The notes: a model not told the origin generated them from the sequence alone. Numbered from the stretch's first letter, positions 15,331 to 23,343 are shown. The stretch: 28,532 nucleotides of DNA from Bacteroidota bacterium (GCA_023424395.1 JAFADY010000062.1:1-28532); one strand, 5' to 3'. Numbers and translations are program-made.

Positions 15331-16152
15331 ATGTCAGTTGCAGCACAAGACGATAAAAGGAAAGTAACCACACACAGGTTATTGGAAATGAAAGAACGCA
15401 GCGAAAAAATCTCTATGCTTACAGCATACGACTTTTCTATGGCTTCCATCATAGATCAGGCAGGCATGGACGTCATTCTCGTAGGGGACTCTGCATCTAA
15501 TGTAATGGTAGGCAATACCACCACTTTACCCATGACGGTGGATCAAATGATTTACCATGGAAAATCGGTTATGAACGCGGTAAAAAGAGCAATAGTTGTT
15601 ATTGACATGCCTTTCGGCAGTTATCAGGGAAATCCGGTAGAAGCTGTTTCCAATGCCGTAAAAATAATGAAAGAAACACAAGCCGATGCGCTTAAGTTGG
15701 AAGGCGGCAAAGAAATCTTAGAATCCGTAAACAGGATATTGAGTGCCGGAATTCCCGTTATGGGACATTTGGGATTAATGCCGCAATCTATAAACAAATA
15801 CGGAACGTACGCCGTTAGGGCAAAAGAGAAGAGTGAAGCCGACAAACTTTTAGACGATGCACATCTCCTGCAAGAGGCGGGCTGCTTTGCCATTGTATTG
15901 GAGAAGATTCCTGCAGAATTGGCCCGAAAAGTAGCCTCGGAATTGAAAATACCGATTATCGGAATAGGAGCGGGGCCGCATGTGGATGGACAGGTTTTGG
16001 TTATGCACGATATGCTTGGTATGAATAAAGGGTTTTCACCGCGTTTTCTTCGCCGCTACGCCAATCTTTTCGAAGATATAACATTGGCTGTGCAAAACTA
16101 CATCAAAGACGTTAAAACGGCTGATTTTCCTTCGATGGAAGAAAGTTATTAA
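15331..16152 (+). CDS. panB: 3-methyl-2-oxobutanoate hydroxymethyltransferase
   Basis: A 273-aa enzyme of pantothenate (vitamin B5) synthesis. It transfers a hydroxymethyl group from 5,10-methylenetetrahydrofolate to 2-oxoisovalerate, giving ketopantoate. The family blocks are intact: ISMLTAYDFSMASIIDQAGMDVILVGDS with the metal-binding Asp, GNTTTLPMTVDQMIYH, VIDMPFGSY (second Asp), ADALKLEGG (Glu), MGHLGLMPQS, and the late block ILEKIP/IGIGAGPHVDGQVLVMHDMLG. The length is as expected. The ATG at 15331 follows an AGGAG ribosome-binding site; the earlier TTG in frame lies in the -7 box and is not a credible start. It is flanked by a terminator upstream and has no panC/panD neighbour here. Confidence 0.96.
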   Translation: MSVAAQDDKRKVTTHRLLEMKERSEKISMLTAYDFSMASIIDQAGMDVILVGDSASNVMVGNTTTLPMTVDQMIYHGKSVMNAVKRAIVVIDMPFGSYQGNPVEAVSNAVKIMKETQADALKLEGGKEILESVNRILSAGIPVMGHLGLMPQSINKYGTYAVRAKEKSEADKLLDDAHLLQEAGCFAIVLEKIPAELARKVASELKIPIIGIGAGPHVDGQVLVMHDMLGMNKGFSPRFLRRYANLFEDITLAVQNYIKDVKTADFPSMEESY

Positions 16153-16208
16153 TTAAGGGTCTGTTTGTGTCTGTACACACATTTTGCGAATATCGTATGC
16201 GTGATTTT

Positions 16209-17261
16209 TCACTTCGGTTTATTTACGGTAATACGCACATCGGTTATATTTTTGTAATCATCGTTTTTTTGGAGGTAAAAATCACATTTGCCCGAAATAA
16301 TGTAATTCCCCGGCGGCAACTTTAATTCGGGATCGCCATAAAACGCTTCTTTTTCTTTTGCATCGGGGTCATCGCTATTCCAAATGCCGCTTTTTGAAAG
16401 AGAAATTGTTTTCGGTTCGTTTCTTTTCTTTTCAGCCAAGTAAACTGCTGAATATCTAACCTAAATCCTGATGTGAAATATTTCCCCTCATCATTACGGA
16501 TAAGTTGATGGTAGTACGGTTGTCCCGATATAATTTGAATGGAATCTGTTTTGCCGATATATTCAAGTGTAGAATACACATCGATGTGTTGTCGCTGTAA
16601 TAGGGGCCATTTTCAATATAAATACTATTGCGAAATAGGCTGTCTTCGGTAATAAAGCGATTGTAGTTCTTAGGAATTGGTGGTAAGGGATTGGGTTCTT
16701 TTATTATCGTTATTCTGGCCTCAGTAAAATTTGTGTAATCATTTTGGGTTTCAATAAAAAATGCTGTATTTCCCGAAATAATGTAATTCCCGGGCGGCAA
16801 CTTTAATTCGGGGTCGCGCTAAAACGCCTCTTTTGCTTTAGCATCGGGATCGTTTACATCCCAAAAGCCCGATTTATTGAAACGTATGGTATCAATGACA
16901 TTTTTCTCTATCTGTTTATACTCTAAAGTAGAGAGGGTAAATCCGGAACTTATGTATTCACCATCTTCTGTTATAATGGTATGATAAAAGTATGGAATTC
17001 CTGTACCAATGTTAATAAAATCTTTTTCGCCAATGTATTCTAATGTTGAAAATATGTCAATGTGCGTATTTGCATAATGCGGACCTTTTTCGATGAAAAG
17101 GCTATTTCGGAACAAACTGTCTTCGATTACATAGCGTTCATATTTTTCAGAAGTTATAGAAGATACTTCTGTTTTATCCGTCTCATTATCTGTGTGTTTT
17201 GTTTTCGTATCGCACGCAAGTATAATAGCGAATAGAAAAAGATAATATTGGACTGTTTCAT
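16209..17261 (-). pseudogene. Decayed lipoprotein gene with two tandem repeat units
   Basis: The pieces reassemble into one lipoprotein on the minus strand. ATG at 17261 reads MKQSNIIFF, then needs one extra base in a TTTTT run to continue LFAIILACD (lipobox LAC). The frame then reads through unit 1 from 17142 (YERYVIEDSLFRNS... SGFWDVNDPDAKAKEAF). It meets a TAG at 16821-16819 where the second unit has TATGGC (Tyr-Gly). It resumes RDPELKLPPGNYIISG... and enters unit 2 at 16665 (YNRFITEDSLFRNS). There a 4-nt loss in a CA-rich stretch near 16580 and a second shift near 16440 break the frame before the end at 16209. The units are 477 nt apart and clearly homologous. Function unknown; the gene cannot make a full protein as it stands. 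Confidence 0.8.
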
Positions 17262-17332
17262 AATTAACAGGTGTTTATTAATAAAACAGCAGTAGAAATG
17301 GTTATGTTCAAAATACGTTTAAAGGGTTCGCT

Positions 17333-17794
17333 TTAACTGTTGTTTACAATGGATTTGTAATCGGGAATCTCACTTAAATACGTAACCGATTGGTTTTCAT
17401 AATCCATTTTGCAACAATAATGTCTCATTCCATTTGAAACAACCAAATATTTCACTTTCAGTACAATATTATAACGCACGATTTGGTCAAAAACCGTTTG
17501 CGAAATCTCAACCTCCGGTTTTTTAAATTCGCAAATCATCAATGGATTGAGCTGTTTGTCGTAAACTACTGTATCGCAACGTTTGCTTAAAGAATTCAAG
17601 CGTATCGATGCTTCGTTGGCCATTAAGGAATATGGATAATTCTTTTCGTTTTTAAGATAGTGAACAAAGTTTTGGCGAACCCATTCTTCGGGAGTCAGCG
17701 CAACGTATTTTCTCCGTAAAACATCAAAAATTTCAAAACCCAAGTCGGTTTTTTTCACTTTTGCATCGTAAAGTGGCAAGTTTAACGCGTACAT
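17333..17794 (-). CDS. Stand-alone HsdR-N-terminal-like nuclease-fold protein
   Basis: A 153-aa protein matching the type I restriction enzyme R N-terminal domain family (HSDR_N_2) found alone in many Bacteroidota. The PD-(D/E)XK core is visible: an N-terminal helix EEWVRQNFVHYL, Glu in ANEASIRL, Asp in KRCDTVVYD, then LMICEFKKPE with the E-x-K. All three positions that normally bind metal are present, so a nuclease activity is possible. No HsdM/HsdS or helicase is nearby, so it is not a restriction system. It is divergent from amn-holA with 37 nt between start codons; I recall the same neighbourhood in other Bacteroidales. The biological role is not established. Confidence 0.82.
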   Translation of the reverse strand: MYALNLPLYDAKVKKTDLGFEIFDVLRRKYVALTPEEWVRQNFVHYLKNEKNYPYSLMANEASIRLNSLSKRCDTVVYDKQLNPLMICEFKKPEVEISQTVFDQIVRYNIVLKVKYLVVSNGMRHYCCKMDYENQSVTYLSEIPDYKSIVNNS

Positions 17795-17798
17795 ATAT

Positions 17799-17823
17799 TA
17801 TCTTTGTTCAACAAACAAAAGTA
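17799..17823. promoter_or_regulatory. Overlapping divergent -7 boxes for amn and the HsdR-N-like gene
   Basis: Plus strand TATCTTTG (17799-17806) points to amn. Minus strand TACTTTTG (plus 17816-17823) points to the nuclease-like gene. Both fit TAnnTTTG, but neither has a clear -33 TTTG at the standard distance. Confidence 0.4.
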
Positions 17824-17831
17824 AAGCATTT

Positions 17832-18608
17832 ATGAAAACCAAGCAAGAAATTGTTGAAAATTGGCTTCCGCGCTACACCAAACGTTCCATGGAAGACTTT
17901 ACCAAATATATTTTGCTCACCAATTTCCAAAAGTACGTTGAGATTTTTGCAAAACATTTTAACGTTCCCATTTTGGGATTAGATGCCAATATGTCGAGCG
18001 CTGCGGCCAACGGAATTACGATCATTAATTTCGGTATGGGAAGCGCCAATGCAGCCACAATTATGGACTTATTGAGCGCAATAACTCCTACGGCGGTTTT
18101 GTTTCTTGGAAAATGCGGCGGATTAAAAGCCCGTAACGATTTGGGTGACTATATCTTGCCCATTGCAGCCATTCGGGGAGAAGGAACATCCGACGATTAT
18201 TTCCCTCCCGAAGTTCCTTCACTGCCGGCATTCAGCCTCCTAAGAGCTGTTTCTTCGAATGTGCGCGACTTTGGACGCGATTATTGGACGGGCACTGTTT
18301 ACACCACCAACAGAAGAGTATGGGAGTATGACGACGAATTTAAGAATTACTTGAGAAAAATAAGGGTGATGGCCGTGGATATGGAAACTGCCACAATTTT
18401 TACTTGCGGGTTTGCCAATCATATTCCCACGGGCGCTTTGCTGTTGATTTCGGACCAGCCGATGATATCCACGGGCGTAAAAACCGAGAAAAGCGATAAA
18501 CTCGTAACCGAAAACTTTGTGGAAGAACACGTGAAAATAGGCATCAAATCATTAACAACACTTATCAACAACGGATCAACCGTGAAACACCTCCGTTTCG
18601 ACTGGTAA
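17832..18608 (+). CDS. amn: AMP nucleosidase (short Bacteroidota form)
   Basis: A 258-aa nucleoside-phosphorylase-fold enzyme. It hydrolyses AMP to adenine and ribose 5-phosphate in purine turnover. The fold is seen in IINFGMGSANAATIMDLL (about 58-75), VLFLGKCGGLK (about 92-102), AAIRGEGTSDDYFPPEVPSLP and MAVDMETATIFTCGFAN, which carries the conserved Met-Glu-Thr that contacts ribose. The protein is much shorter than E. coli Amn (about 480 aa) because the N-terminal regulatory domain is absent, as is usual in Bacteroidota. holA starts 11 nt after its stop, so the two are likely co-transcribed. Confidence 0.93.
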   Translation: MKTKQEIVENWLPRYTKRSMEDFTKYILLTNFQKYVEIFAKHFNVPILGLDANMSSAAANGITIINFGMGSANAATIMDLLSAITPTAVLFLGKCGGLKARNDLGDYILPIAAIRGEGTSDDYFPPEVPSLPAFSLLRAVSSNVRDFGRDYWTGTVYTTNRRVWEYDDEFKNYLRKIRVMAVDMETATIFTCGFANHIPTGALLLISDQPMISTGVKTEKSDKLVTENFVEEHVKIGIKSLTTLINNGSTVKHLRFDW

Positions 18609-18619
18609 AAAATCAATCT

Positions 18620-19639
18620 ATGGCACCCTCGAAATCCACATTTGAGTCCATAAAAACGGATATTCTGAACAGAAGATTTGCTCCGATCTATTTGCTCATG
18701 GGCGAAGAATCGTTTTTTATCGATCAATTGACCGATCTTTTAGCGGAAAACGTTTTGACCGAAACTGAAAAAGATTTCAATATGCTCACTTTCTATGGAA
18801 TAGATTCGGATGTAAACACCATCATTTCATCTGCACGCCGATTCCCGATGATGTCGGATTTCCAACTAATTATCGTGAAAGAAGCCCAACAATTAGACAA
18901 ATTTGAGCTATTTGAAGTATATGCGAAGAACCCACTCCACTCTACTATTCTGGTTATCAATCATAAACATAAGAATGTTGATGGCCGAAAGGCCGTGTTG
19001 AAAGCCATACAAAAAAACGGTGTGGTTTTTGAATCGAAGAAATTATACGATAATCAAGTAACAGCGTTTACCAAGAACTATTTTAAAGACAAAAAAATAA
19101 ATATTGATGAGAAATCGGCGCAAATGCTTACCGATTTTGTGGGAAACGACATCAGTAAATTGATTCAGCAACTCAAAAAATTAGAAATATCGTTGCCTGA
19201 ATCATCAAAAAACATCACCTCTGAGCTAATTGAGAAAAACGTGGGTATCAGCAAGGATTACAATAATTTTGAATTGCTGAAAGCAATTACAAACAAAAAT
19301 GTGCTTGTTGTGAATAGGATTGTGGATTATTTTGAAAAAAATCCGAAGGATAACCCCAGCGTGGTCACCTTATCGGTTCTTTTCAATTATTTCAGTAATT
19401 TATTGGAATGCTTTTGGTTGCCTCAACACGATGAACAAAGCGTCATGCATGCATTAAACTTGAGTTCTTCGTTCTTTGCCCGCGATTATATGAACGGATT
19501 AAGAAATTACAATGCTACAAAAGTGATGGAAATAATCTCTTTGTTGCGTAATTTCGACGCTAAATCCAAAGGAATTGACAATACATCCGCCACGGCGGGG
19601 GAACTACTCAAGGAGTTGGCTTACAAAATCATGCACTAA
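18620..19639 (+). CDS. holA: DNA polymerase III subunit delta (clamp loader)
   Basis: A 339-aa clamp-loader subunit that opens the sliding clamp during replication. The N-terminus (FAPIYLLMGEESFFIDQLTDLL) is the family hallmark. An AAA+-like domain follows, degenerate as in all delta subunits (no Walker A), then a helical lid (FVGNDISKLIQQLKKLEI; TSELIEKNVGISKDYNNFELLKAI) and the C-terminal collar domain (VMEIISLLRNFDAKSKGIDN... LLKELAYKI). The length is standard. It is the second gene after amn. Its stop codon overlaps by four bases with the stop of the convergent peroxidase gene. Confidence 0.95.
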   Translation: MAPSKSTFESIKTDILNRRFAPIYLLMGEESFFIDQLTDLLAENVLTETEKDFNMLTFYGIDSDVNTIISSARRFPMMSDFQLIIVKEAQQLDKFELFEVYAKNPLHSTILVINHKHKNVDGRKAVLKAIQKNGVVFESKKLYDNQVTAFTKNYFKDKKINIDEKSAQMLTDFVGNDISKLIQQLKKLEISLPESSKNITSELIEKNVGISKDYNNFELLKAITNKNVLVVNRIVDYFEKNPKDNPSVVTLSVLFNYFSNLLECFWLPQHDEQSVMHALNLSSSFFARDYMNGLRNYNATKVMEIISLLRNFDAKSKGIDNTSATAGELLKELAYKIMH

Positions 19640-20190
19640 TCTTGTGTGATCCACTTTATTACTTGCGAACTTAGCGGGCTGTCCTTAGGCATTATTACCT
19701 CTAAAACATTGCCTTTTTCATCTACCAGATATTTTTGGAAATTCCAAGTAACCTCCTGATCGAATTTGCCATTCCTGGATTTCTGCGTTAACCACTGATA
19801 AATCGGAGCTTTATCGTCGCCAACGACGCTTATTTTATCCATTAAAGGAAAAGTTACGCCGTAATTTGAGGTACAAAATTCTTTTATTTCTTTGTTCGTT
19901 CCGGGTTCCTGGTCCTTAAAATTGTTTGCCGGGAATCCTATAATGGTAAAATTCATGTCTTTGTAAGTGTCGTACAATTTTTGTAGGTCTTTATACTGTG
20001 GGGTGAGGCCGCATTTTGAGGCTACATTTACGATCATTACTTTCTTTCCTTTTAGTTGCGACATATCGAATTCTTTTCCGTCGATGTCTTTCACTTTAAA
20101 ACTATACAGATTTTCTTGAGCGTTTATTTGCGTTCCCATGAAAAAAACAAGGATGCCAACAAATAGGATTCGAGAGATTATCTTTTTCAT
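19636..20190 (-). CDS. Exported glutathione-peroxidase-family thiol peroxidase
   Basis: A 184-aa protein of the glutathione peroxidase fold with an N-terminal signal peptide (residues 1-25, ends INAQ), so it acts in the periplasm. The peroxidatic Cys60 is in NVASKCGLTPQY. The Gln/Asn/Trp partners appear in GFPANNF (usually FPCNQF, so the middle Cys and Gln are replaced) and in VTWNFQKYLVDEKG. A second Cys in KEFCTSNYGVTFP could act as resolving Cys, giving thioredoxin-dependent rather than glutathione-dependent turnover, as in most bacterial members. Bacteroidota generally lack glutathione, which supports that reading. A possible -7 box (TATTTTTG, plus 20219-20226) lies about 30 nt before the start. 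Confidence 0.93.
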   Translation of the reverse strand: MKKIISRILFVGILVFFMGTQINAQENLYSFKVKDIDGKEFDMSQLKGKKVMIVNVASKCGLTPQYKDLQKLYDTYKDMNFTIIGFPANNFKDQEPGTNKEIKEFCTSNYGVTFPLMDKISVVGDDKAPIYQWLTQKSRNGKFDQEVTWNFQKYLVDEKGNVLEVIMPKDSPLSSQVIKWITQD

Positions 20191-20934
20191 TTCTTTTTAT
20201 TCATTATTAGTTACTCTACAAAAATAAACAAAAAATATCGGTATTCTATATCAAGTTACGCAAATTATTTTTCTGATTCACATTTTACACAGGAAATATC
20301 AATTGTAATTGATTGAATTACAAGATAGTTAATACAACATTATACTCAATGAGGTTTTGATATTTCAAATAATTCGGATGTTCATATAGATTGGGAGCTT
20401 TCTGCAGTGGGTTTTATGATTTGAATACGGATTATTAGTTTTTCCACGCATAATTTACCTTTCTTATCTCTGCCACCATTTACTTTAAGAATAAAGATTC
20501 AATCTTAAACTTATATAAATAAATTTAGTTTTGTATATCAAATAAAAAATAATGCCACAAATGAATGAATTACATTTGAAAACAAACTTTATAACTAAAG
20601 TATATTCACAAGTCTTACTATAATTAAAAATGTAAATATTTGGTTTAACAATTAAATTTCTCTTTATTTTATTTATATAATTATTATATTACAGGCGTTT
20701 ATAATATATTATTAAACTTTAAAATTAGTATTAATACCTAAGCCGATTTAAATACCGATATTTATGTTAAAAAATAAGATATTAACGAATTTAATATGCA
20801 TTTAATCAGTTGTTTATGAATATTAAATAAATTAAAAGATAATATAGAAAAAAGCCTGATAATTACAATTATAAATTACGATATACTTTTGTATATTCAG
20901 AGATAATACAAATGTAAAGCATGTAATTTATCAG
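20191..20934. other. Long AT-rich intergenic stretch without recognised genes
   Basis: About 750 bases of very AT-rich sequence between the peroxidase gene and the XRE regulator promoter. I see no coding frame of useful length, no tRNA, no terminator with a T-tract, and no transposase remnant. It contains weak inverted repeats: TGTAATT/AATTACA at 20304-20322, flanked by GAAATATCA/TGATATTTC at 20293-20301 and 20358-20366. It also holds several TATA-rich segments that could be promoters or a small-RNA gene. Nothing here is strong enough to name. Confidence 0.6.
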
Positions 20935-20938
20935 TTTG

Positions 20939-20970
20939 TTTGCTATTATAAAATAATCTTTATACATTTG
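20939..20970 (+). promoter_or_regulatory. Promoter of the XRE regulator gene
   Basis: TTTG (20939-20942) and TACATTTG (20963-20970) are exactly 20 nt apart, a near-perfect Bacteroidota promoter. It precedes the ATG at 21019 by about 48 nt. Confidence 0.75.
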
Positions 20971-21018
20971 TCTTGTATTTTCCTGTTGTATATTTATTCA
21001 TTTAAAATATCGTGTGAT

Positions 21019-21474
21019 ATGAAAGATAGAATTAAACAAATAATGGAGAATGAAAATTTGACTCCTGCCAAATTTGCCGATAAATTACAAATCAACAGAG
21101 CCATTATTTCGCATATATTAAATGGAAGAAATAATCCAAGCTTGGATGTTGTTATGAAAATTCTCAATGAAATGACGTACATTAATCCTGAATGGTTATT
21201 GAACGGAACGGGAAACATCTATAAAGAAGGTTTTGATCTGGATTCTATTCCAAAAGAACCTGATTTATTCACTCAGAACAACGAAAAAACAACCGAGGAG
21301 TCAAAGAAAACAGAATTCACGCGAGAAAATGTGGTTAAACAGCACCAAAAATCATCACAAGATGATGATAACAAGAGAGTTGAATCCATGAAAATGCTTG
21401 ATAAAAAAATAACCCAATTAATTATTTACTACAACGACAATACGTTTGAAACGTTTATACCGAATAAAGTATGA
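21019..21474 (+). CDS. XRE-family helix-turn-helix regulator
   Basis: A 151-aa DNA-binding protein. I chose ATG 21019 because the longer frame starts with TTG inside the promoter. Residues 1-62 are a Cro/CI-type helix-turn-helix (MKDRIKQIMENENLTPAKFADKLQINRAIISHILNGRNNPSLDVVMKILNE... INPEWLLNGTG). The middle (about 65-115) is polar and disordered. The last 25 residues (MLDKKITQLIIYYNDNTFETFIPNK) form a conserved-looking strand-rich tail seen in other Bacteroidales XRE proteins and may bind a partner or multimerise. The target is unknown. It stands alone after a long AT-rich gap, with pyrK 98 nt downstream under its own promoter. Confidence 0.88.
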   Translation: MKDRIKQIMENENLTPAKFADKLQINRAIISHILNGRNNPSLDVVMKILNEMTYINPEWLLNGTGNIYKEGFDLDSIPKEPDLFTQNNEKTTEESKKTEFTRENVVKQHQKSSQDDDNKRVESMKMLDKKITQLIIYYNDNTFETFIPNKV

Positions 21475-21507
21475 AGAAAAACTAAATTTCTGAACTTGTT
21501 TTGCAAT

Positions 21508-21538
21508 TTTCAAGACGAATTACTTTTTTGTACCTTTG
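21508..21538 (+). promoter_or_regulatory. Promoter of pyrK-pyrD
   Basis: TACCTTTG (21531-21538) matches the -7 consensus. A TTTC (21508-21511) lies 19 nt upstream as a -33. The ATG is 34 nt after the -7 box. Confidence 0.55.
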
Positions 21539-21572
21539 TACTTGTGAGAAAATATAATGAATAACTCCACCG

Positions 21573-22352
21573 ATGAAAAAAGTACTCGATTTTGTAATTC
21601 GATCCAACGAAAAATTAAATCATCAAAATAATCTGTTGAAAGTTTCACCCAAAAACGGTCAAAAACTCGACGATATTTATCCCGGACAATTCGTACAAAT
21701 TCTTGTTGACAACAGTTCCTCCGTTTTCTTAAGAAGGCCTATTTCCATCAATTTTGTAGATCGTGCTCGTAACGAAATGTGGTTATTGGTTCAAAATATG
21801 GGAAAAGGCTCACAAAAAATATGCGAGAAACACGAAAACGAAGTTCTGAATATCATATTTCCCTTGGGAAATACATTCACAATTCCTGAAGACAGATCGG
21901 CAAAGCTGCTTCTTGTAGGTGGCGGCGTAGGAACTGCTCCCATGCATTTTCTTGGAAAAACGCTTATTCAACAAGGTTATATTCCAAATTTTTTACTCGG
22001 AGGACGCTCTAAAACAGATATTCTTCAAACGGAGGACTTTAAAGAAATGGGCAACACTTATTTCACTACGGAAGACGGGAGTTTAGGAGAAAAAGGTTTT
22101 GTTACTCACCACAGTATTTTGAAAGAAAGTAAATTTGACTATATCTACACTTGCGGCCCTAAACCTATGATGATAGCTATCAGTAAATTGGCGAAGGAAA
22201 TGGGAGCTGAATGCGAAGCATCGCTTGAGAACTATATGCCCTGTGGTTTTGGAGCTTGCTTGTGTTGCGTAGAAAAAACATCGAGAGGGAATATTGCAAC
22301 TTGCATGGAAGGCCCGATTTTTAATACGAGAGAATTGTTATGGACAAGCTGA
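21573..22352 (+). CDS. pyrK: Dihydroorotate dehydrogenase B electron-transfer subunit
   Basis: A 259-aa iron-sulfur flavoprotein that passes electrons from the PyrD FMN to NAD+ in pyrimidine synthesis. The FAD-binding domain carries FLRRPISIN (RRP-S motif, about 50-58) and the NAD domain carries LLVGGGVGTAPMHFL (about 111-125) and YTCGPKPMM. The C-terminal 2Fe-2S cluster motif CGFGACLCC...C is intact (four Cys). The gene overlaps pyrD by 13 nt, and such overlap usually ensures equal amounts of the two subunits of the heterotetramer. No Shine-Dalgarno sequence is visible before the ATG. Confidence 0.94.
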   Translation: MKKVLDFVIRSNEKLNHQNNLLKVSPKNGQKLDDIYPGQFVQILVDNSSSVFLRRPISINFVDRARNEMWLLVQNMGKGSQKICEKHENEVLNIIFPLGNTFTIPEDRSAKLLLVGGGVGTAPMHFLGKTLIQQGYIPNFLLGGRSKTDILQTEDFKEMGNTYFTTEDGSLGEKGFVTHHSILKESKFDYIYTCGPKPMMIAISKLAKEMGAECEASLENYMPCGFGACLCCVEKTSRGNIATCMEGPIFNTRELLWTS

Positions 22353-23257
22353 AAATAAAAATAGGAGAACTCGAATTACAAAATCCGGTGATGACGGCAT
22401 CCGGTACTTTCGGATATGGAACAGAATATGCCGATTTTGTAGATTTAAACCGATTAGGCGGCATTTTCGTTAAAGGTACGACTCTTGAGCCGCGACAAGG
22501 CAATGACTACCCTAGAATGGCTGAAACACCTGTCGGAATGTTGAATGCGGTAGGGTTGCAAAACAAAGGAGTGGATTATTTTGTAGAGCATATTTATCCC
22601 CAAATAAAAGATTACAATACGCATTTTATCGTAAACGTCTCGGGTTCCACCATAGAGGATTATATTAAATGCACTGAAAAACTTGTCGATTTAGAGAAAA
22701 TTCCCGCCATAGAGTTAAATATTTCTTGTCCGAACGTTAAAGAAGGCGGTATGGCTTTCGGCACATCATGTGCTTCCGCAAAAGAGGTAACAAGAGCCGT
22801 ACGTAAAGTATATCCCAAAACACTAATTGTAAAACTATCGCCAAATGTTACCGATATTACCGAAATTGCCCGTGGTGTAGAAGACGAAGGAGCCGATTCG
22901 GTTTCTCTTGTTAATACATTTCTCGGAATGGCGATAAACGCGGAAAAAAGGACTCCGAGGCTGTCGACGGTAACGGGAGGACTTTCAGGCCCATGTATCA
23001 AACCTATCGCATTACGAATGGTATGGCAGGTTTACAACGCTGTTAAAATCCCGATTATCGGAATGGGAGGTATTTGTAATACCGAGGATGCCATAGAATT
23101 TATCATTGCGGGTTCATCAGCCATTCAGATCGGAACGTATAATTTTATCGACCCCGCAATATCTATGCAAGTTATTGATGGAATTTCCGATTATTTAGAC
23201 AGGCACAATCTTGATAATATTAGCCAATTAATAGGAAATTTGAATATTACAGATTAA
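22340..23257 (+). CDS. pyrD: Dihydroorotate dehydrogenase, class 1B catalytic subunit
   Basis: A 305-aa FMN enzyme that oxidises dihydroorotate to orotate. Key features are the start NPVMTASGTFGYG, FVKGTTLEPRQGN, a PVGMLNAVGLQNKG loop, ELNISCPNVKEGG with the catalytic Cys of class 1 enzymes, VKLSPNV, VSLVNTFLG, and the FMN-phosphate site IPIIGMGGICNTEDA...AGSSAIQIGT. Together with PyrK directly upstream this identifies the NAD-linked class 1B type, not the quinone-linked class 2 enzyme. The length is normal. Confidence 0.96.
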   Translation: MDKLKIKIGELELQNPVMTASGTFGYGTEYADFVDLNRLGGIFVKGTTLEPRQGNDYPRMAETPVGMLNAVGLQNKGVDYFVEHIYPQIKDYNTHFIVNVSGSTIEDYIKCTEKLVDLEKIPAIELNISCPNVKEGGMAFGTSCASAKEVTRAVRKVYPKTLIVKLSPNVTDITEIARGVEDEGADSVSLVNTFLGMAINAEKRTPRLSTVTGGLSGPCIKPIALRMVWQVYNAVKIPIIGMGGICNTEDAIEFIIAGSSAIQIGTYNFIDPAISMQVIDGISDYLDRHNLDNISQLIGNLNITD

Positions 23258-23311
23258 ATTGTCCCAATATTTGGCTCGTTCACGACTTTATGAAACTATT
23301 TACTGGTGTTT

Positions 23312-23343
23312 TTTGACATTTTGAAAAAAAAGCTCTATCTTTG
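23312..23343 (+). promoter_or_regulatory. Promoter of asnA
   Basis: TTTG (23312-23315) and TATCTTTG (23336-23343) are 20 nt apart, an excellent Bacteroidota promoter. The ATG follows after 33 nt. Confidence 0.75.

Noticed and set aside
16166..16185. Weak hairpin TGTGT/ACACA with a short T run after panB
   Set aside because: Only 5 bp of stem and four T; too weak to call a terminator.
17333..17794. Possible type I restriction-modification system
   Set aside because: Only the small HsdR-N-like domain is present; no HsdM, HsdS or helicase genes are within the window.
20293..20366. Nested inverted repeats as a small RNA
   Set aside because: Short AT-rich stems are expected by chance in such sequence; no promoter-terminator pair frames them.
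20191..20967. Replication origin in the AT-rich stretch
   Set aside because: No DnaA-box cluster (TTATNCACA) was seen, and no dnaA or dnaN neighbour.
20968..21018. Longer XRE frame starting with TTG at 20968
   Set aside because: The start lies within the -7 box; the ATG at 21019 gives the normal HTH N-terminus.
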